Below, one piece after another: positions 16,926 through 25,076 of a DNA stretch of 64,000 nt. The stretch is from the NCBI GenBank assembly GCA_041665465.1, contig JBAYIU010000001.1, positions 62,001-126,000 on the forward strand, given 5' to 3'. The position numbers and the translations under genes are program-made. Position 1 is the first letter of the stretch. The number at the start of each line of letters is the position of its first letter. A model generated the notes under the pieces. It saw only the letters and a program-made list of their open reading frames with translations. It did no database searches and was not told where the DNA came from. The DNA is from JACRPH01 sp041665465 (GTDB taxonomy: Archaea > Nanobdellota > Nanobdellia > Woesearchaeales > GW2011-AR9).

Positions 16926-17480
16926 ATGGATTACACAAAGTTTTTAACCGAAGATAGAATAGACCTACTTATAGGAGGAAGCTGGGAAGCAGTTTTATAC
17001 AATCCTCTGAGAATGGTTAGGGTTTCTATGAATGATGGCAAATATTCTAAAGAAGCATTAACCACCGGAAGCTTAAATGGATGCTTAGCATTAATCTCCA
17101 GAACTAAAAATGGTAAGTTGTTGCATGGAATAATGACCCACTATGATCCAAGAAGTACTGATCTACACACACATAAGATTGATCAACTATTAACACAATA
17201 TTCAGAGGATTTAATAAACGGAGATACAAAAGCAGCATTGTTCTATCCAAAGATGGGAGCGAGTATAGACAAATTAGCGCAAAGAGTAGTGGAAGGATTT
17301 GAGAGAGTATCTCAAAGAGAGGGAATAGTAAAGATGATTCCTTATCCAATTGAAACAGAATTGGTCTTATTTACTGGAACAGAGGGAATTCTTAATTTTG
17401 ACGTCGTTACCGGTCAATATGATTTCCAACCACATACTGCTAGAGAAGGTTACAATCCTAATTTTCACGATTTTTTATAA
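16926..17480 (+). CDS. Hypothetical protein with CheD-like Cys/His arrangement
   Basis: 184 aa. The segment GSLNGCLALISRTKNGKLLH, followed by GIMTHYDP, is reminiscent of the CheD deamidase core, where a Cys after a Gly-Ser turn and a His about 20 residues on form the active pair. The rest does not match and there is no chemotaxis gene nearby, so this is only a fold-level hint. A TATA-like TTTAAATA (16892-16899) and an AAGGAGGG sequence (16904-16911) both precede the ATG, an unusual combination giving a very short leader at most. Confidence 0.6.
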   Translation: MDYTKFLTEDRIDLLIGGSWEAVLYNPLRMVRVSMNDGKYSKEALTTGSLNGCLALISRTKNGKLLHGIMTHYDPRSTDLHTHKIDQLLTQYSEDLINGDTKAALFYPKMGASIDKLAQRVVEGFERVSQREGIVKMIPYPIETELVLFTGTEGILNFDVVTGQYDFQPHTAREGYNPNFHDFL

Positions 17481-17810
17481 ATTAAATTCTTATATTTTTA
17501 CTCTGAAGGTTTCATATAGTGTTGCTCTTGGTTCGGCAACAAAAAGATAATATAATTTAGATCCATTCGGATTATCAATCTCATCTTTATCCTTTATTAA
17601 ACATCAGAATCAGCCTATTTAGATCTTAAAAGGGATTTATTTTATAAATTTATGTGTAGCGTCTGCGCAAACTATTTGAACACTTTTTCTTGGCAGGATT
17701 AAAATCTAACCACTTCTTAAATCACCATTAACTCCGATTCAAAGATAGTTACTGCAAAATAGCAACATGGAAGAAACATTTATAAATGAGTATCTTTTCT
17801 AAATATTAAA
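17481..17810. other. 330-base intergenic stretch without a convincing gene
   Basis: AT-rich, no open frame longer than about 30 codons with a start signal. It contains a small hairpin (GTTGC/GCAAC around 17520-17541) soon after the upstream gene, a TATA-like TTTTATAAATTTA near 17640 with no gene behind it, and the leaderless promoter of the next gene (TTTATAAA, 17779-17786). A short non-coding transcript from the orphan TATA element cannot be excluded. Confidence 0.4.
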
Positions 17811-18362
17811 ATGGAATTAACCTACGAATCTGCCACCATTAATCATTCTGGATCAATTGTAGGTGGGTTTAAAGAAGAACCTGCATTCATAGTAGGAAGT
17901 GCAGTTAGATTTACTAGAAACGGATGTTATGTAAGCGCACAAGTGCCAACAGGAATTTGGGATAAACCAAGAATTAAAGATCAATATGCCCTACCTTTGG
18001 TTGAACTTGTTTCAAGAGATTTAGCAACCATAGATGATTTATTTCCTATTTTGAAAGAACTAGCAGTAGAAAAAAAAGCCCCTGATATTTTAATGTATTC
18101 TAGAGAACCAGAAGCAGGAGCAGGGTTCAAGATTTATGATAACCATAGCATTCCTCCCGGACCAGTTTTTCCAACATTATTGGGAATTAAAAGAACAGAT
18201 TTAAGATTTTTAAATCCAGAATATAACGATCTTCTCACACTAGGAGAAGGAGTTGATCAAGAAAAAAATAATTTAGTCCATGTTAAAGGAGACACTCTAA
18301 GATCTGCTCTTGAAAGAGCTATAGCTATTTACCGTTTCGCTGAACGTCTGAGAAAGATTTAA
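17811..18362 (+). CDS. Hypothetical protein, 183 aa
   Basis: A soluble protein of mixed secondary structure, ending in a helical Arg-rich tail (LERAIAIYRFAERLRKI). It has no signal peptide, no membrane helix and no catalytic motif I recognise. It has a leaderless promoter with TTTATAAA centred 28 bases before the ATG. It heads three consecutive plus-strand small genes with 40-base gaps, of which at least the third has its own TATA box. Confidence 0.6.
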   Translation: MELTYESATINHSGSIVGGFKEEPAFIVGSAVRFTRNGCYVSAQVPTGIWDKPRIKDQYALPLVELVSRDLATIDDLFPILKELAVEKKAPDILMYSREPEAGAGFKIYDNHSIPPGPVFPTLLGIKRTDLRFLNPEYNDLLTLGEGVDQEKNNLVHVKGDTLRSALERAIAIYRFAERLRKI

Positions 18363-18403
18363 TATTTTTAGTCTTATTATAGGAGATTAAAAGGTAATAA
18401 TCT

Positions 18404-18664
18404 ATGCAACCACTTGATACCTTAGTTGACCAATATGATAAAGGAGTAAGATTCACCTTCTACTTTATTAGAAGACCAACCGCTGATGACCTTAAATCCT
18501 TGTGGTTACCAGAAGGAACCATCTTTCATGGCCTCATTGATGCAAACTATATTGATACCAAGGGAACAGTGTTAATACCATTTAGTCTGAAAGAAGTGGG
18601 AGCCTCTCCAACAGACCAGGGAATTTTTAAAGTAGTTTTTGATTATTATCAAAAGACTAATTAA
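18404..18664 (+). CDS. Hypothetical protein, 86 aa
   Basis: A small beta-rich soluble protein (VRFTFYFIRR, GTIFHGLIDANYIDTKGTVLIPF) that looks like a single folded barrel or ferredoxin-like unit. AGGAGA lies about 19 bases before the ATG, too far for a good Shine-Dalgarno. Probably read through from the upstream gene. Family unknown. Confidence 0.5.
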   Translation: MQPLDTLVDQYDKGVRFTFYFIRRPTADDLKSLWLPEGTIFHGLIDANYIDTKGTVLIPFSLKEVGASPTDQGIFKVVFDYYQKTN

Positions 18665-18703
18665 TCCTTAAGTTTTATAAATAATTAAATCTTTTTTAAT
18701 CAC

Positions 18704-19135
18704 ATGAAACCAATTGAAGGAAGACTACAATCAGCAGAACATATTCTGGCTAAGATACTAGAAGATAAACTTGAGGGGATTACTGTTTCTATCTCCAGGT
18801 TTAAAGAAGAATCAGGAACATTAGAAGTTAATTCTAGTACAGATTTAAGAGGGATGAATTTAAGCGAGATTCAAGAGGAAGTCAATCAGGTCATCAATAG
18901 AGAAATATTGGTACAGAAATCATTGATGAAACGAGAAGAGGCAGAGAAGGAATTCGATCTGAGAAGAGTTCCTCCTTCAGTAACCGAACTTACTATTGTT
19001 GATTTTGTAGGTTTTGATAAAAGACCTTGTAGAGATCCTCATGTTAGCAATACTAAAGAAATCGGACATTTTACAATTTTAAGTTTTGAAAAAGCAGGTA
19101 AGGATAGATTTAGGTTTACTTTCAAGGTTGAATAA
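18704..19135 (+). CDS. AlaX/tRNA-SAD-like protein with a damaged zinc site
   Basis: 143 aa. QSAEHIL (9-15) and CRDPHVSNTKEIGHF (109-123) match the HxxxH and CxxxH motifs of the threonyl/alanyl-tRNA synthetase second additional domain, which in free-standing AlaX proteins hydrolyses mischarged tRNA-Ala. The first His of HxxxH is Gln9 here; H13, C109 and H113 remain. The protein is short and lacks the AlaX N-terminal barrel, so activity is uncertain. TTTATAAA is centred 26.5 bases before the ATG (leaderless). Confidence 0.7.
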   Translation: MKPIEGRLQSAEHILAKILEDKLEGITVSISRFKEESGTLEVNSSTDLRGMNLSEIQEEVNQVINREILVQKSLMKREEAEKEFDLRRVPPSVTELTIVDFVGFDKRPCRDPHVSNTKEIGHFTILSFEKAGKDRFRFTFKVE

Positions 19136-19143
19136 TTAGTAGA

Positions 19144-19689
19144 CTATTCTACTTCACTCATAACTCCATATATTCTGTGTTTCAATGATCCCCATTGTTC
19201 TAATCCTGGAGTTAACCTGAAGTTAGAAGGCAGATGTATTTCTTTATATTCCAAAGTTCTTCCGTCCAGAAGGCTCCGATATAAAAACGATCGAGGATCT
19301 TCAAGAGTATATTGAATAGTTTTCATATACCCAGCTTCACCTACAGATAGGTCCTTAAAGATAAGAAAATCAGAATCTCCTCTTTGAGGCAGATAAGAAA
19401 ATTCTCCTCTTCCCAAGGGTTCTAATTTTGGTGGGAACCATACACTTCTGGGGAGATATTTCCTTTCCAAGATTTTACCGGTTTCATCTTTGGAATAAAC
19501 TCTCCATCCATCGTGATCACGAAATACTTGATCAACGGAAGTTGTTTCAACGTTATAACCTACTTGAAAAATCTCACTTTCTGTAGAACGTGCCGCTTGA
19601 TTACATTGATTAGCTGCTCCAAACATGCCAGAAAATAGTACGCCTGCACCAACAATAGTGGTTATAGTTTTATTCATTTTAAATTTCAT
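19144..19689 (-). CDS. Secreted protein, 181 aa, divergent from a TrmB gene
   Basis: The N-terminus MKFKMNKTITTIVGAGVLFS continues as a hydrophobic segment and ends before NQCNQA, a signal peptide whose Cys could also be a lipid anchor. The mature part is mixed beta with many aromatic residues and no known domain. The first ATG is supported by a GAGGAAT Shine-Dalgarno. The gene diverges from the one-domain TrmB regulator, with a perfect inverted repeat (19750-19764) between them, which makes it the likely regulated target. Confidence 0.65.
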   Translation of the reverse strand: MKFKMNKTITTIVGAGVLFSGMFGAANQCNQAARSTESEIFQVGYNVETTSVDQVFRDHDGWRVYSKDETGKILERKYLPRSVWFPPKLEPLGRGEFSYLPQRGDSDFLIFKDLSVGEAGYMKTIQYTLEDPRSFLYRSLLDGRTLEYKEIHLPSNFRLTPGLEQWGSLKHRIYGVMSEVE

Positions 19690-19749
19690 TTTGATTCCTC
19701 ATAATTTGTTATTTGTAAGTAGATAATGGAGAATATATAAATATGAGGT

Positions 19750-19764
19750 GTCCAACTATTGGAC
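19750..19764. promoter_or_regulatory. Candidate TrmB operator between 19689 and 19808
   Basis: GTCCAA-CTA-TTGGAC, a perfect 6+3+6 inverted repeat. It lies 9 bases upstream of the minus-strand TATA box (19734-19741) and 14 bases upstream of the TrmB gene's own TATA box (19779-19786). The position suits a regulator controlling both directions. Confidence 0.5.
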
Positions 19765-19807
19765 TACCAAAAGAAAGGTTTAAATATTCGTTAACAATAT
19801 TATCATT

Positions 19808-20563
19808 ATGGATGCAAAAGTACTTGAAAAGATTGGTATGAGTAAAGCAGAAATTAAAGTTTACTTAGCCCTATTGGAATTAGGTTCTGTTCCTTCCGGG
19901 AAGATTGTTCATGAGACTAATTTTAGAAAATCTACTGTTTATGAAAGCATAAAAAGATTACAAAATAAAGGACTGGTTTCTTATATCATTAAAGATGGAA
20001 TGAAACACTTTGAAGCAGCCAATCCCGAAAGAGTAATAGACTTTATTGAAGAGGAAAAACGAAAACTGGATGAAACCAAAAATGAAGCCGAGAAGTTTGT
20101 TTTGCAGTTAAAAAAAGGATTAACTGGAGTAAAACCGAGTGCAGAAGCGCAGGTCTTAGAAGGAATTGAGGGTTTTAAAACCATGAGAAGAGATGTTCTA
20201 AGAAATGCTCGAAAAGAACATTTACTGATTGGAGCAATTTCTAGAGAGGATGAAATTATGCCCGGTTTCTTTGAGGAGTGGAACAAAGCCAGGCAAAAAA
20301 AGAAGATTATGTTAAGAATATTGCATAAGGAGAGTGCCAGAACGAAAGCCATGGCCAAAAAAGAGTTTATGGGTAAATGCTTTGAAACAAAATTTCTTTC
20401 AGAAGAATTAGAAAGCCCAGCTGTAATAAACATTTATGGAGACAGGGTGGTCAATGTGATATGGAAAGGAGATTATCCATTATGTTTTATGTTGATAAAC
20501 AAAGAGATCGCCGATTCGTATCGGAAGTATTTTGAATATTTGTGGAAAAGTGCTAATCCTTAG
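19808..20563 (+). CDS. TrmB-family regulator with one C-terminal sensor domain
   Basis: 251 aa. Residues 1-75 form the TrmB winged helix (IGMSKAEIKVYLALLELGSV, then KSTVYESIKRLQNKGLVSYI), followed by a short coiled coil (IEEEKRKLDETKNEAEKF). A single C-terminal domain then runs AQVLEGIEGFKTMRRDVL ... VINIYGDRVVNVIW ... YRKYFEYLWKSA. TrmB proteins usually sense sugars or related effectors, but this C-terminal domain is of the shorter type and its ligand is unknown. Leaderless promoter TTTAAATA centred 25.5 bases before the ATG. The same C-terminal unit occurs twice in the regulator at 23961 and three times in that at 59753. Confidence 0.85.
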   Translation: MDAKVLEKIGMSKAEIKVYLALLELGSVPSGKIVHETNFRKSTVYESIKRLQNKGLVSYIIKDGMKHFEAANPERVIDFIEEEKRKLDETKNEAEKFVLQLKKGLTGVKPSAEAQVLEGIEGFKTMRRDVLRNARKEHLLIGAISREDEIMPGFFEEWNKARQKKKIMLRILHKESARTKAMAKKEFMGKCFETKFLSEELESPAVINIYGDRVVNVIWKGDYPLCFMLINKEIADSYRKYFEYLWKSANP

Positions 20564-20623
20564 AAGAAACAAGGATAATAACTAATCAACACTTTTATAA
20601 ACTTTAGTTTGTAACCTAAACTC

Positions 20624-21016
20624 ATGAATAAATTCAAAGGAGTAATTATTGAAGAAAGTTTGGAGAATAAAGATATTCTGAAGAAAGTTAAAATTCTTCA
20701 AACTAAAGTTGAACCAGTTACTGAAGAACATAAAACTCCTTGGATTACCCAATGGACTTTACACACGGTTGAGATTCTAGAAGATCAAGCTGAAATGGTT
20801 GCAAAAGAATTGAGCAAATCGTTAGATTCTAAACATAATTGGTATGCTGATTTCAAAAATGATAAGGTCCATTACATTATCTTCCGCAATAAGGTTTTCA
20901 AAGTGGACAGATCAAAGAAAGAACAATATGATGCAGTTACAAAGTATGGGATTTCTTTAGGTATTCCAGAATATCAAGTGGACTTCTCACCGCATATTAA
21001 GGTATGGGAAAGATAA
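20624..21016 (+). CDS. Hypothetical conserved-looking protein, 130 aa
   Basis: A compact alpha/beta protein with WITQWTLHTVEI and WYADFKNDKVHYIIFRNKVF, then GIPEYQVDFSPHIKVW. It looks like a single small globular domain, soluble, with no obvious catalytic set. Leaderless promoter TTTATAAA (20594-20601) centred 26.5 bases before the ATG. I recall similar short proteins in other archaea and bacteria without a function. Confidence 0.65.
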   Translation: MNKFKGVIIEESLENKDILKKVKILQTKVEPVTEEHKTPWITQWTLHTVEILEDQAEMVAKELSKSLDSKHNWYADFKNDKVHYIIFRNKVFKVDRSKKEQYDAVTKYGISLGIPEYQVDFSPHIKVWER

Positions 21017-21090
21017 GGAGGAATTTTTGTTTAAAATCAAGAAAATAAGCTTCTCAACATTTCATAACAATAAAAAAAGAAAGAATAGAA

Positions 21091-21420
21091 TTAACTAATT
21101 CTAACAGAAGACTCATACCTTAAATTGACTTTGTCTTCTAGACCAAGCTTTCTTATTCTTGGTTCAACATCATCAATTACTGCTTTAACTTGAGTCAAAT
21201 CCCAATTATAACAGGACACCAAACTTCCATGGGATGTTCCGCTTTGAGCTAATATTCTTCCAATCACAATTTGATCGTGCCAAGAAGTCCACACATCTAG
21301 ACCTTGTCTCTTTCGAGAACTAAGATCTCCAAGTTCTTTATCACTACTTACACCAAAAGCGGTGTAGGCTCTATCCTTAGGTACCATAACCCCAACATAT
21401 AATATATCTTCAGTTGCCAT
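21091..21420 (-). CDS. Hypothetical protein, 109 aa
   Basis: A soluble alpha/beta protein (DILYVGVMVPKDRAYTAFGV, DQIVIGRILAQSG). Start ATG at 21418-21420 has a GAGGAG Shine-Dalgarno and a TATA element about 55 bases upstream, so the mRNA is leadered. No family recognised. Confidence 0.55.
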   Translation of the reverse strand: MATEDILYVGVMVPKDRAYTAFGVSSDKELGDLSSRKRQGLDVWTSWHDQIVIGRILAQSGTSHGSLVSCYNWDLTQVKAVIDDVEPRIRKLGLEDKVNLRYESSVRIS

Positions 21421-21496
21421 TTTAATCTCCTCATTTGTAAACTATCTAACATTAAAAATAATCATTAATTTATAAACCGTTTGGTTAATTACTACT

Positions 21497-21580
21497 CCAG
21501 AGGGATTACTACTTTAGGTCCTTGCGTAACTTGCTCACTACGCTCGCACAGGCACATAAAGTCCAGGGTAGATAACACCA
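21497..21580 (+). ncRNA. Candidate structured non-coding RNA
   Basis: A locally GC-rich island in a 254-base gap. It can fold as an outer stem ACTTTA/TAAAGT, then CCT-TGCG/CGCA-C-AGG; GCGTA/TACGC with a ten-base loop is an alternative inner pairing. A TATA element TTTATAAA lies about 25 bases before 21497 on this strand, but it is close to palindromic and may instead serve the divergent gene at 21420. There is no open reading frame of note. Confidence 0.25.
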
Positions 21581-21674
21581 ATTATTCTTTATTCTTGAGT
21601 AATTTATGTAAGTACATTATCAGTCAGAAATTTGCATCCAAAAATTTAATAATTAGAACTGTTTTCTCTAAATT

Positions 21675-22250
21675 ATGATTACCAAAGAACAAGCCCTAGA
21701 CCTTCTCAAGTCCATGCCTCAAGAAGATAGTGATATGAATCATTATTTAGAAACAGAAGCAATTATGCGAGCCTTGGCCAGACATTTCGGGGAAGATGAA
21801 GAATATTGGGGCATGCTAGGATTATTACATGATGTGGATTGGTCTTTAACCAAAAATAATTGGAGTGAGCACACCATTAAAGCTGAAAGCATCTTAAAAG
21901 AGAATGGTTTTAATGAAGAATTTATCCAGATAGTTCAATCTCACGGATATGGATATGATGAAATTCCAACCTTTAAAGATAAGAAAAGAACCAGAAAAGT
22001 GGAGTATGCCTTAATCTCTTCTGAAACATTGACCGGAATAATTTATGCTTACGCTTTAATCAGAGGAAAGAAAGTTAGTGATATGGAAGTAAGCGGTCTT
22101 AAGAAAAGATTTAAAGAAAAAGCCTTCGCTGCCAACTGCAATAGGGAATTGATTAAAGAGATCGAATTAACCGGATTAGGATTAGACGAATTCTTTAAAA
22201 TAGCTATCGAGGCAGTTAAGGGAATCGCAGACCAGATTGGATTGAGTTAA
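21675..22250 (+). CDS. HD-domain hydrolase (HDIG type)
   Basis: 191 aa. The metal-ligand order is visible: His in RALARHFGEDEEYW, HD in LGLLHDVDW, His in NWSEHTIKAESILKENG, and His in IVQSHGYG. HDIG-type HD proteins hydrolyse phosphate esters of nucleotides; the substrate is not evident. The C-terminal helices (EIELTGLGLDEFFKIAIEAV) are typical of the short stand-alone group. TTTAATAA is centred about 29 bases before the ATG. It is convergent with the PLP-fold gene, with stops 6 bases apart. Confidence 0.8.
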   Translation: MITKEQALDLLKSMPQEDSDMNHYLETEAIMRALARHFGEDEEYWGMLGLLHDVDWSLTKNNWSEHTIKAESILKENGFNEEFIQIVQSHGYGYDEIPTFKDKKRTRKVEYALISSETLTGIIYAYALIRGKKVSDMEVSGLKKRFKEKAFAANCNRELIKEIELTGLGLDEFFKIAIEAVKGIADQIGLS

Positions 22251-22256
22251 GTAATA

Positions 22257-23285
22257 TTATCCTAAGATACTTTCTGAGTCATATCTGCTGGCATTATCAT
22301 ACGCAATAATGAGCATCGTTTTCCCCACAACGGACTTAGCAAGTTCTAAGCAAGCAGCGATGCCCGCTCGGGTTGATCTGCCCACGTCTTCATGACCAGC
22401 AAATATCTGATCCCAATGAGGAAGTGAAGTGAAATCATTCCTACCCGTCACAGCATGATAGTATTCGTCTTGCCAGCGATCGCTGATTAAAAGAACATCA
22501 TCAATTACAGCTTGTTCAACAGCATGTTTTATGTGAGGGAAATCAATCCCTTGATAACTTGTCCCACGCAGTCTATGTCTGGGCAATGATCCGGGTTTAA
22601 TACCAAAGCGTGTTTCGTATCGGTTAGGATAAAGTTGATTGTAAGCAACCGCTGCTTGCACTGACTCAAAAGCAACAATTTGTGTACCCTGTTGAACAAA
22701 GACACGACCGGGACCAAGCACAGTTGATCCATTTCCTACAGCAGGAAGATAAATATCAACCGCTGTTTCTCTTAACACTTCTTCTGCAATGGATTCAAAC
22801 GCTTTCAAGGTTATCTCATTGTTACTAAATCCTGCACCGGAACGCGTTCCCATGGAATGATTAAAAAAGTAAAGAAGGGGATGTTGAGGTAAAAAGTTTC
22901 GAAGGAAGTCAGGAAAACCATTGACATAATCTTTCTCAGGCGTACGATATAATGTTGCTCCTTGTTCTTTAATCACTCTTATGATCGCTTCATCAACACC
23001 TTCAGGAACTGCTACGTGACATTCGTAACCGAGCATTCTTCCAATCCCGGTAAATGAAGCACCTGCCGTACCAGAAGTTGTTTCAAGGACATTCATCCCT
23101 GGCTTTAATCCTTTTTGTTCTTCAAAGTATTTGAAGAGAGCTAGATATACACGATCATAATGGCTACCAAAGAGGTTGTCACATTCTCTCTTGATCCAAA
23201 TAGTATTACGATTAGGAATTTCTCCCAAATATTGTACTAAAGGAGTGTTCCCGATTTTGGATTCTAATTCTTGGTAGCGGTCCAT
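22257..23285 (-). CDS. PLP-fold (cysteine synthase-like) protein lacking the catalytic lysine
   Basis: 342 aa. It has the fold-type II plan: IGNTPLVQYL at the N-terminus, TSGTAGASFTGIG at 70-82 (the TSGNTG phosphate loop), and GNGSTVLG for the GTGGT loop. At the Schiff-base position, where cysteine synthase has GSVKDR, this protein reads GSHYDR, with Tyr43 in place of Lys. Without the lysine, normal PLP chemistry is not expected, so it may bind a ligand or act differently. The third codon positions look more GC-rich than those of neighbours, hinting at transfer. It lies 8 bases after the 179-aa gene in one operon, divergent from a TrmB regulator. Confidence 0.7.
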   Translation of the reverse strand: MDRYQELESKIGNTPLVQYLGEIPNRNTIWIKRECDNLFGSHYDRVYLALFKYFEEQKGLKPGMNVLETTSGTAGASFTGIGRMLGYECHVAVPEGVDEAIIRVIKEQGATLYRTPEKDYVNGFPDFLRNFLPQHPLLYFFNHSMGTRSGAGFSNNEITLKAFESIAEEVLRETAVDIYLPAVGNGSTVLGPGRVFVQQGTQIVAFESVQAAVAYNQLYPNRYETRFGIKPGSLPRHRLRGTSYQGIDFPHIKHAVEQAVIDDVLLISDRWQDEYYHAVTGRNDFTSLPHWDQIFAGHEDVGRSTRAGIAACLELAKSVVGKTMLIIAYDNASRYDSESILG

Positions 23286-23293
23286 TTTTCTAA

Positions 23294-23833
23294 CTAAATT
23301 TGGTAATCGGCAATCTTAGCATAACTGTATCTGAATCTGTCCACTATAGATTCGTAAGATTCTCCTCCAAGAACAGCTTTAGCAATCTCTCCCATAGTCT
23401 TAGTTGCTTGGCTATCGGTGCTTAACCCTGCAAGAAAGGGTAATCCTAAAGATTTAGCTGCTTCCATTTTTCTTTCCGTTACACAACAACCGCAGGAGAC
23501 CAAAGCAATCTTTATTCCTCTAGTCTGATAATCTTCTCCCAAGTAGTATTGTAAATGTCGCTCTAATTCTACTTCCTGAGTTTCTCCAAAATCAGATAAT
23601 GCCCCATAATACACAAAGGCTTGATCCACTCTTTCCAACAGCCCATAAGAGAATTTTCTTGGGAAGTGATCTCCTTTCTCTCTTAAATCTTTTGCTATTA
23701 ATAATTCCCGACCACCTTTTATCCCATATACTCCAGGGAAGAAATCATCTACTCCACGATACGTTAAAATCGTAGTTACTGGTCTACTCACTTCTGTTTT
23801 TAATACCTTTTTCTCTAATATTTCTTCAGTCAT
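23294..23833 (-). CDS. Hypothetical protein with a CGCC motif, operon partner of the PLP-fold gene
   Basis: 179 aa, soluble. A conserved-looking segment IKIALVSCGCCVTERKMEAA carries three Cys in four residues (C-G-C-C), which could be a redox or metal site. An alternating strand-helix pattern follows (LGLPFLAGLSTDS). It has a GGGGGAT Shine-Dalgarno. The promoter region, shared with the TrmB gene at 23961, has its TATA box inside an inverted repeat. Family unknown; pairing with a cysteine synthase-like protein suggests sulfur or amino-acid chemistry, which is inference only. Confidence 0.6.
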   Translation of the reverse strand: MTEEILEKKVLKTEVSRPVTTILTYRGVDDFFPGVYGIKGGRELLIAKDLREKGDHFPRKFSYGLLERVDQAFVYYGALSDFGETQEVELERHLQYYLGEDYQTRGIKIALVSCGCCVTERKMEAAKSLGLPFLAGLSTDSQATKTMGEIAKAVLGGESYESIVDRFRYSYAKIADYQI

Positions 23834-23883
23834 CTTTTATCCCCCATTTTTGTTTTTTAACTTGTTTGTTATACTGGAGTAGT

Positions 23884-23910
23884 AACATAATTAGTATTTA
23901 TAGTTATGTT
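23884..23910. promoter_or_regulatory. Candidate TrmB operator enclosing the TATA box of the 23833 operon
   Basis: AACATAA (23884-23890) and TTATGTT (23904-23910) are perfect inverted arms 13 bases apart. The minus-strand TATA element TATAAATA lies in the spacer, so a bound regulator would block the basal factors at the PLP-fold operon. Confidence 0.5.
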
Positions 23911-23960
23911 GTCTTAAAATAAAACGACAAGTTTAAAAAGATAAGAATTCTCCTAAGCTT

Positions 23961-25076
23961 ATGCTTAAAGAACAGGTTTTGCAAGGATTTGGCTTGACAG
24001 AAGCAGAAGTTAAGTTATATTTAGAACTACTTAGGGTTCCTGAAGCTACTGCTAGTGATCTGGCTAAGAGAACCAACACTAATCGTACGTTTACTTACGA
24101 TCGGATCAAGAAATTATTAGAATCGGGATTAATTAGTTATGTAGTCAAGGATAATAAAAAATATTTCAAAGCAGCAGAGCCAAGTCAATTATTAGCCATA
24201 CTTAAAGAGAAACAAGAACAAGTAAATTCTATTCTTCCTGAATTAGAAAAACTAAAGATTAGTCTTCCCGTTGGTCCAGATGTTAAGATATTTTCTTCAA
24301 AGCAAGGAGTAAGAACGGCATTAAACTTAATCCTCAAAGAAAAAGAAGGTACTTATGTGCACGGATCCATGATTCGTTTTAAGGAAGTGATGGATTCTTT
24401 TTATGAAATATGGAATGCTAGGAGAGTCAAAGAAGGGATTCACTTACGAATTCTTTCTAACGAAGAGATAAAGTTAGATTTAGCTCAAGTAGATCTGCTT
24501 CCAGAGGAAGATACCTCTTCTTTAACCACCTTTACTTTTGGAGATAAAATTGTTATTGTTATCTGGGGAGATATTCCCATCGCTATTTATGTAGAAAGTA
24601 AAGAATTTGCTCGTGATAATATTAATTTCTTTAACACTATCTGGAATAGAGAGATAAAGATTTATTCGGGAGTGGATGGAATTGTCAAGGCGTTTTTTGA
24701 ATTAGTAGAAGAAAAGGATAGTATCTATCTGGGAATAGGTTATTCTTTAGATCTAGCTCAAGTATATGGGAAAAAGATGAGTGATGATTGGCATAAGTTA
24801 CGTTTGAAAAATAATATTTCTTCTAGGATTATCTCTTGTGATGATACTCGTTCTCAAGCTTACTTTAAAGGAAGGATGAAGGAGTGGAAGAATTTTCAAG
24901 TACGATTCTTAAACAAGGATATTTGTGGCCCGGCATGTGTTACTTTATCTGACCACATGATCGCTACGTTTATTTACACCCAAAAGTCCTTTAAGGTTAT
25001 CGTTAATAGAAACAAAGAAACGATCGCTGCTTATAAGAAACATTTTGAGAATCTTTGGAAGAAAGCAGAGGGATAA
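23961..25076 (+). CDS. TrmB-family regulator with two tandem C-terminal sensor domains
   Basis: 371 aa. The winged helix at 1-75 (FGLTEAEVKLYLELLRVPEA, NRTFTYDRIKKLLESGLISYV) is followed by a coiled coil. Domain copy one ends in TFTFGDKIVIVIWGDIPIAIY...FFNTIWN, and copy two in CVTLSDHMIATFIY...YKKHFENLWKKAE. The repeating end signature is a strand pair, then a [YF]x4[FL]xxxW helix. Leaderless promoter TTTAAAAA centred 25.5 bases before the ATG. It is divergent from the CGCC-protein/PLP-fold operon, its likely target. The stop is directly adjacent to the convergent DUF1003 gene's stop. Confidence 0.82.
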   Translation: MLKEQVLQGFGLTEAEVKLYLELLRVPEATASDLAKRTNTNRTFTYDRIKKLLESGLISYVVKDNKKYFKAAEPSQLLAILKEKQEQVNSILPELEKLKISLPVGPDVKIFSSKQGVRTALNLILKEKEGTYVHGSMIRFKEVMDSFYEIWNARRVKEGIHLRILSNEEIKLDLAQVDLLPEEDTSSLTTFTFGDKIVIVIWGDIPIAIYVESKEFARDNINFFNTIWNREIKIYSGVDGIVKAFFELVEEKDSIYLGIGYSLDLAQVYGKKMSDDWHKLRLKNNISSRIISCDDTRSQAYFKGRMKEWKNFQVRFLNKDICGPACVTLSDHMIATFIYTQKSFKVIVNRNKETIAAYKKHFENLWKKAEG

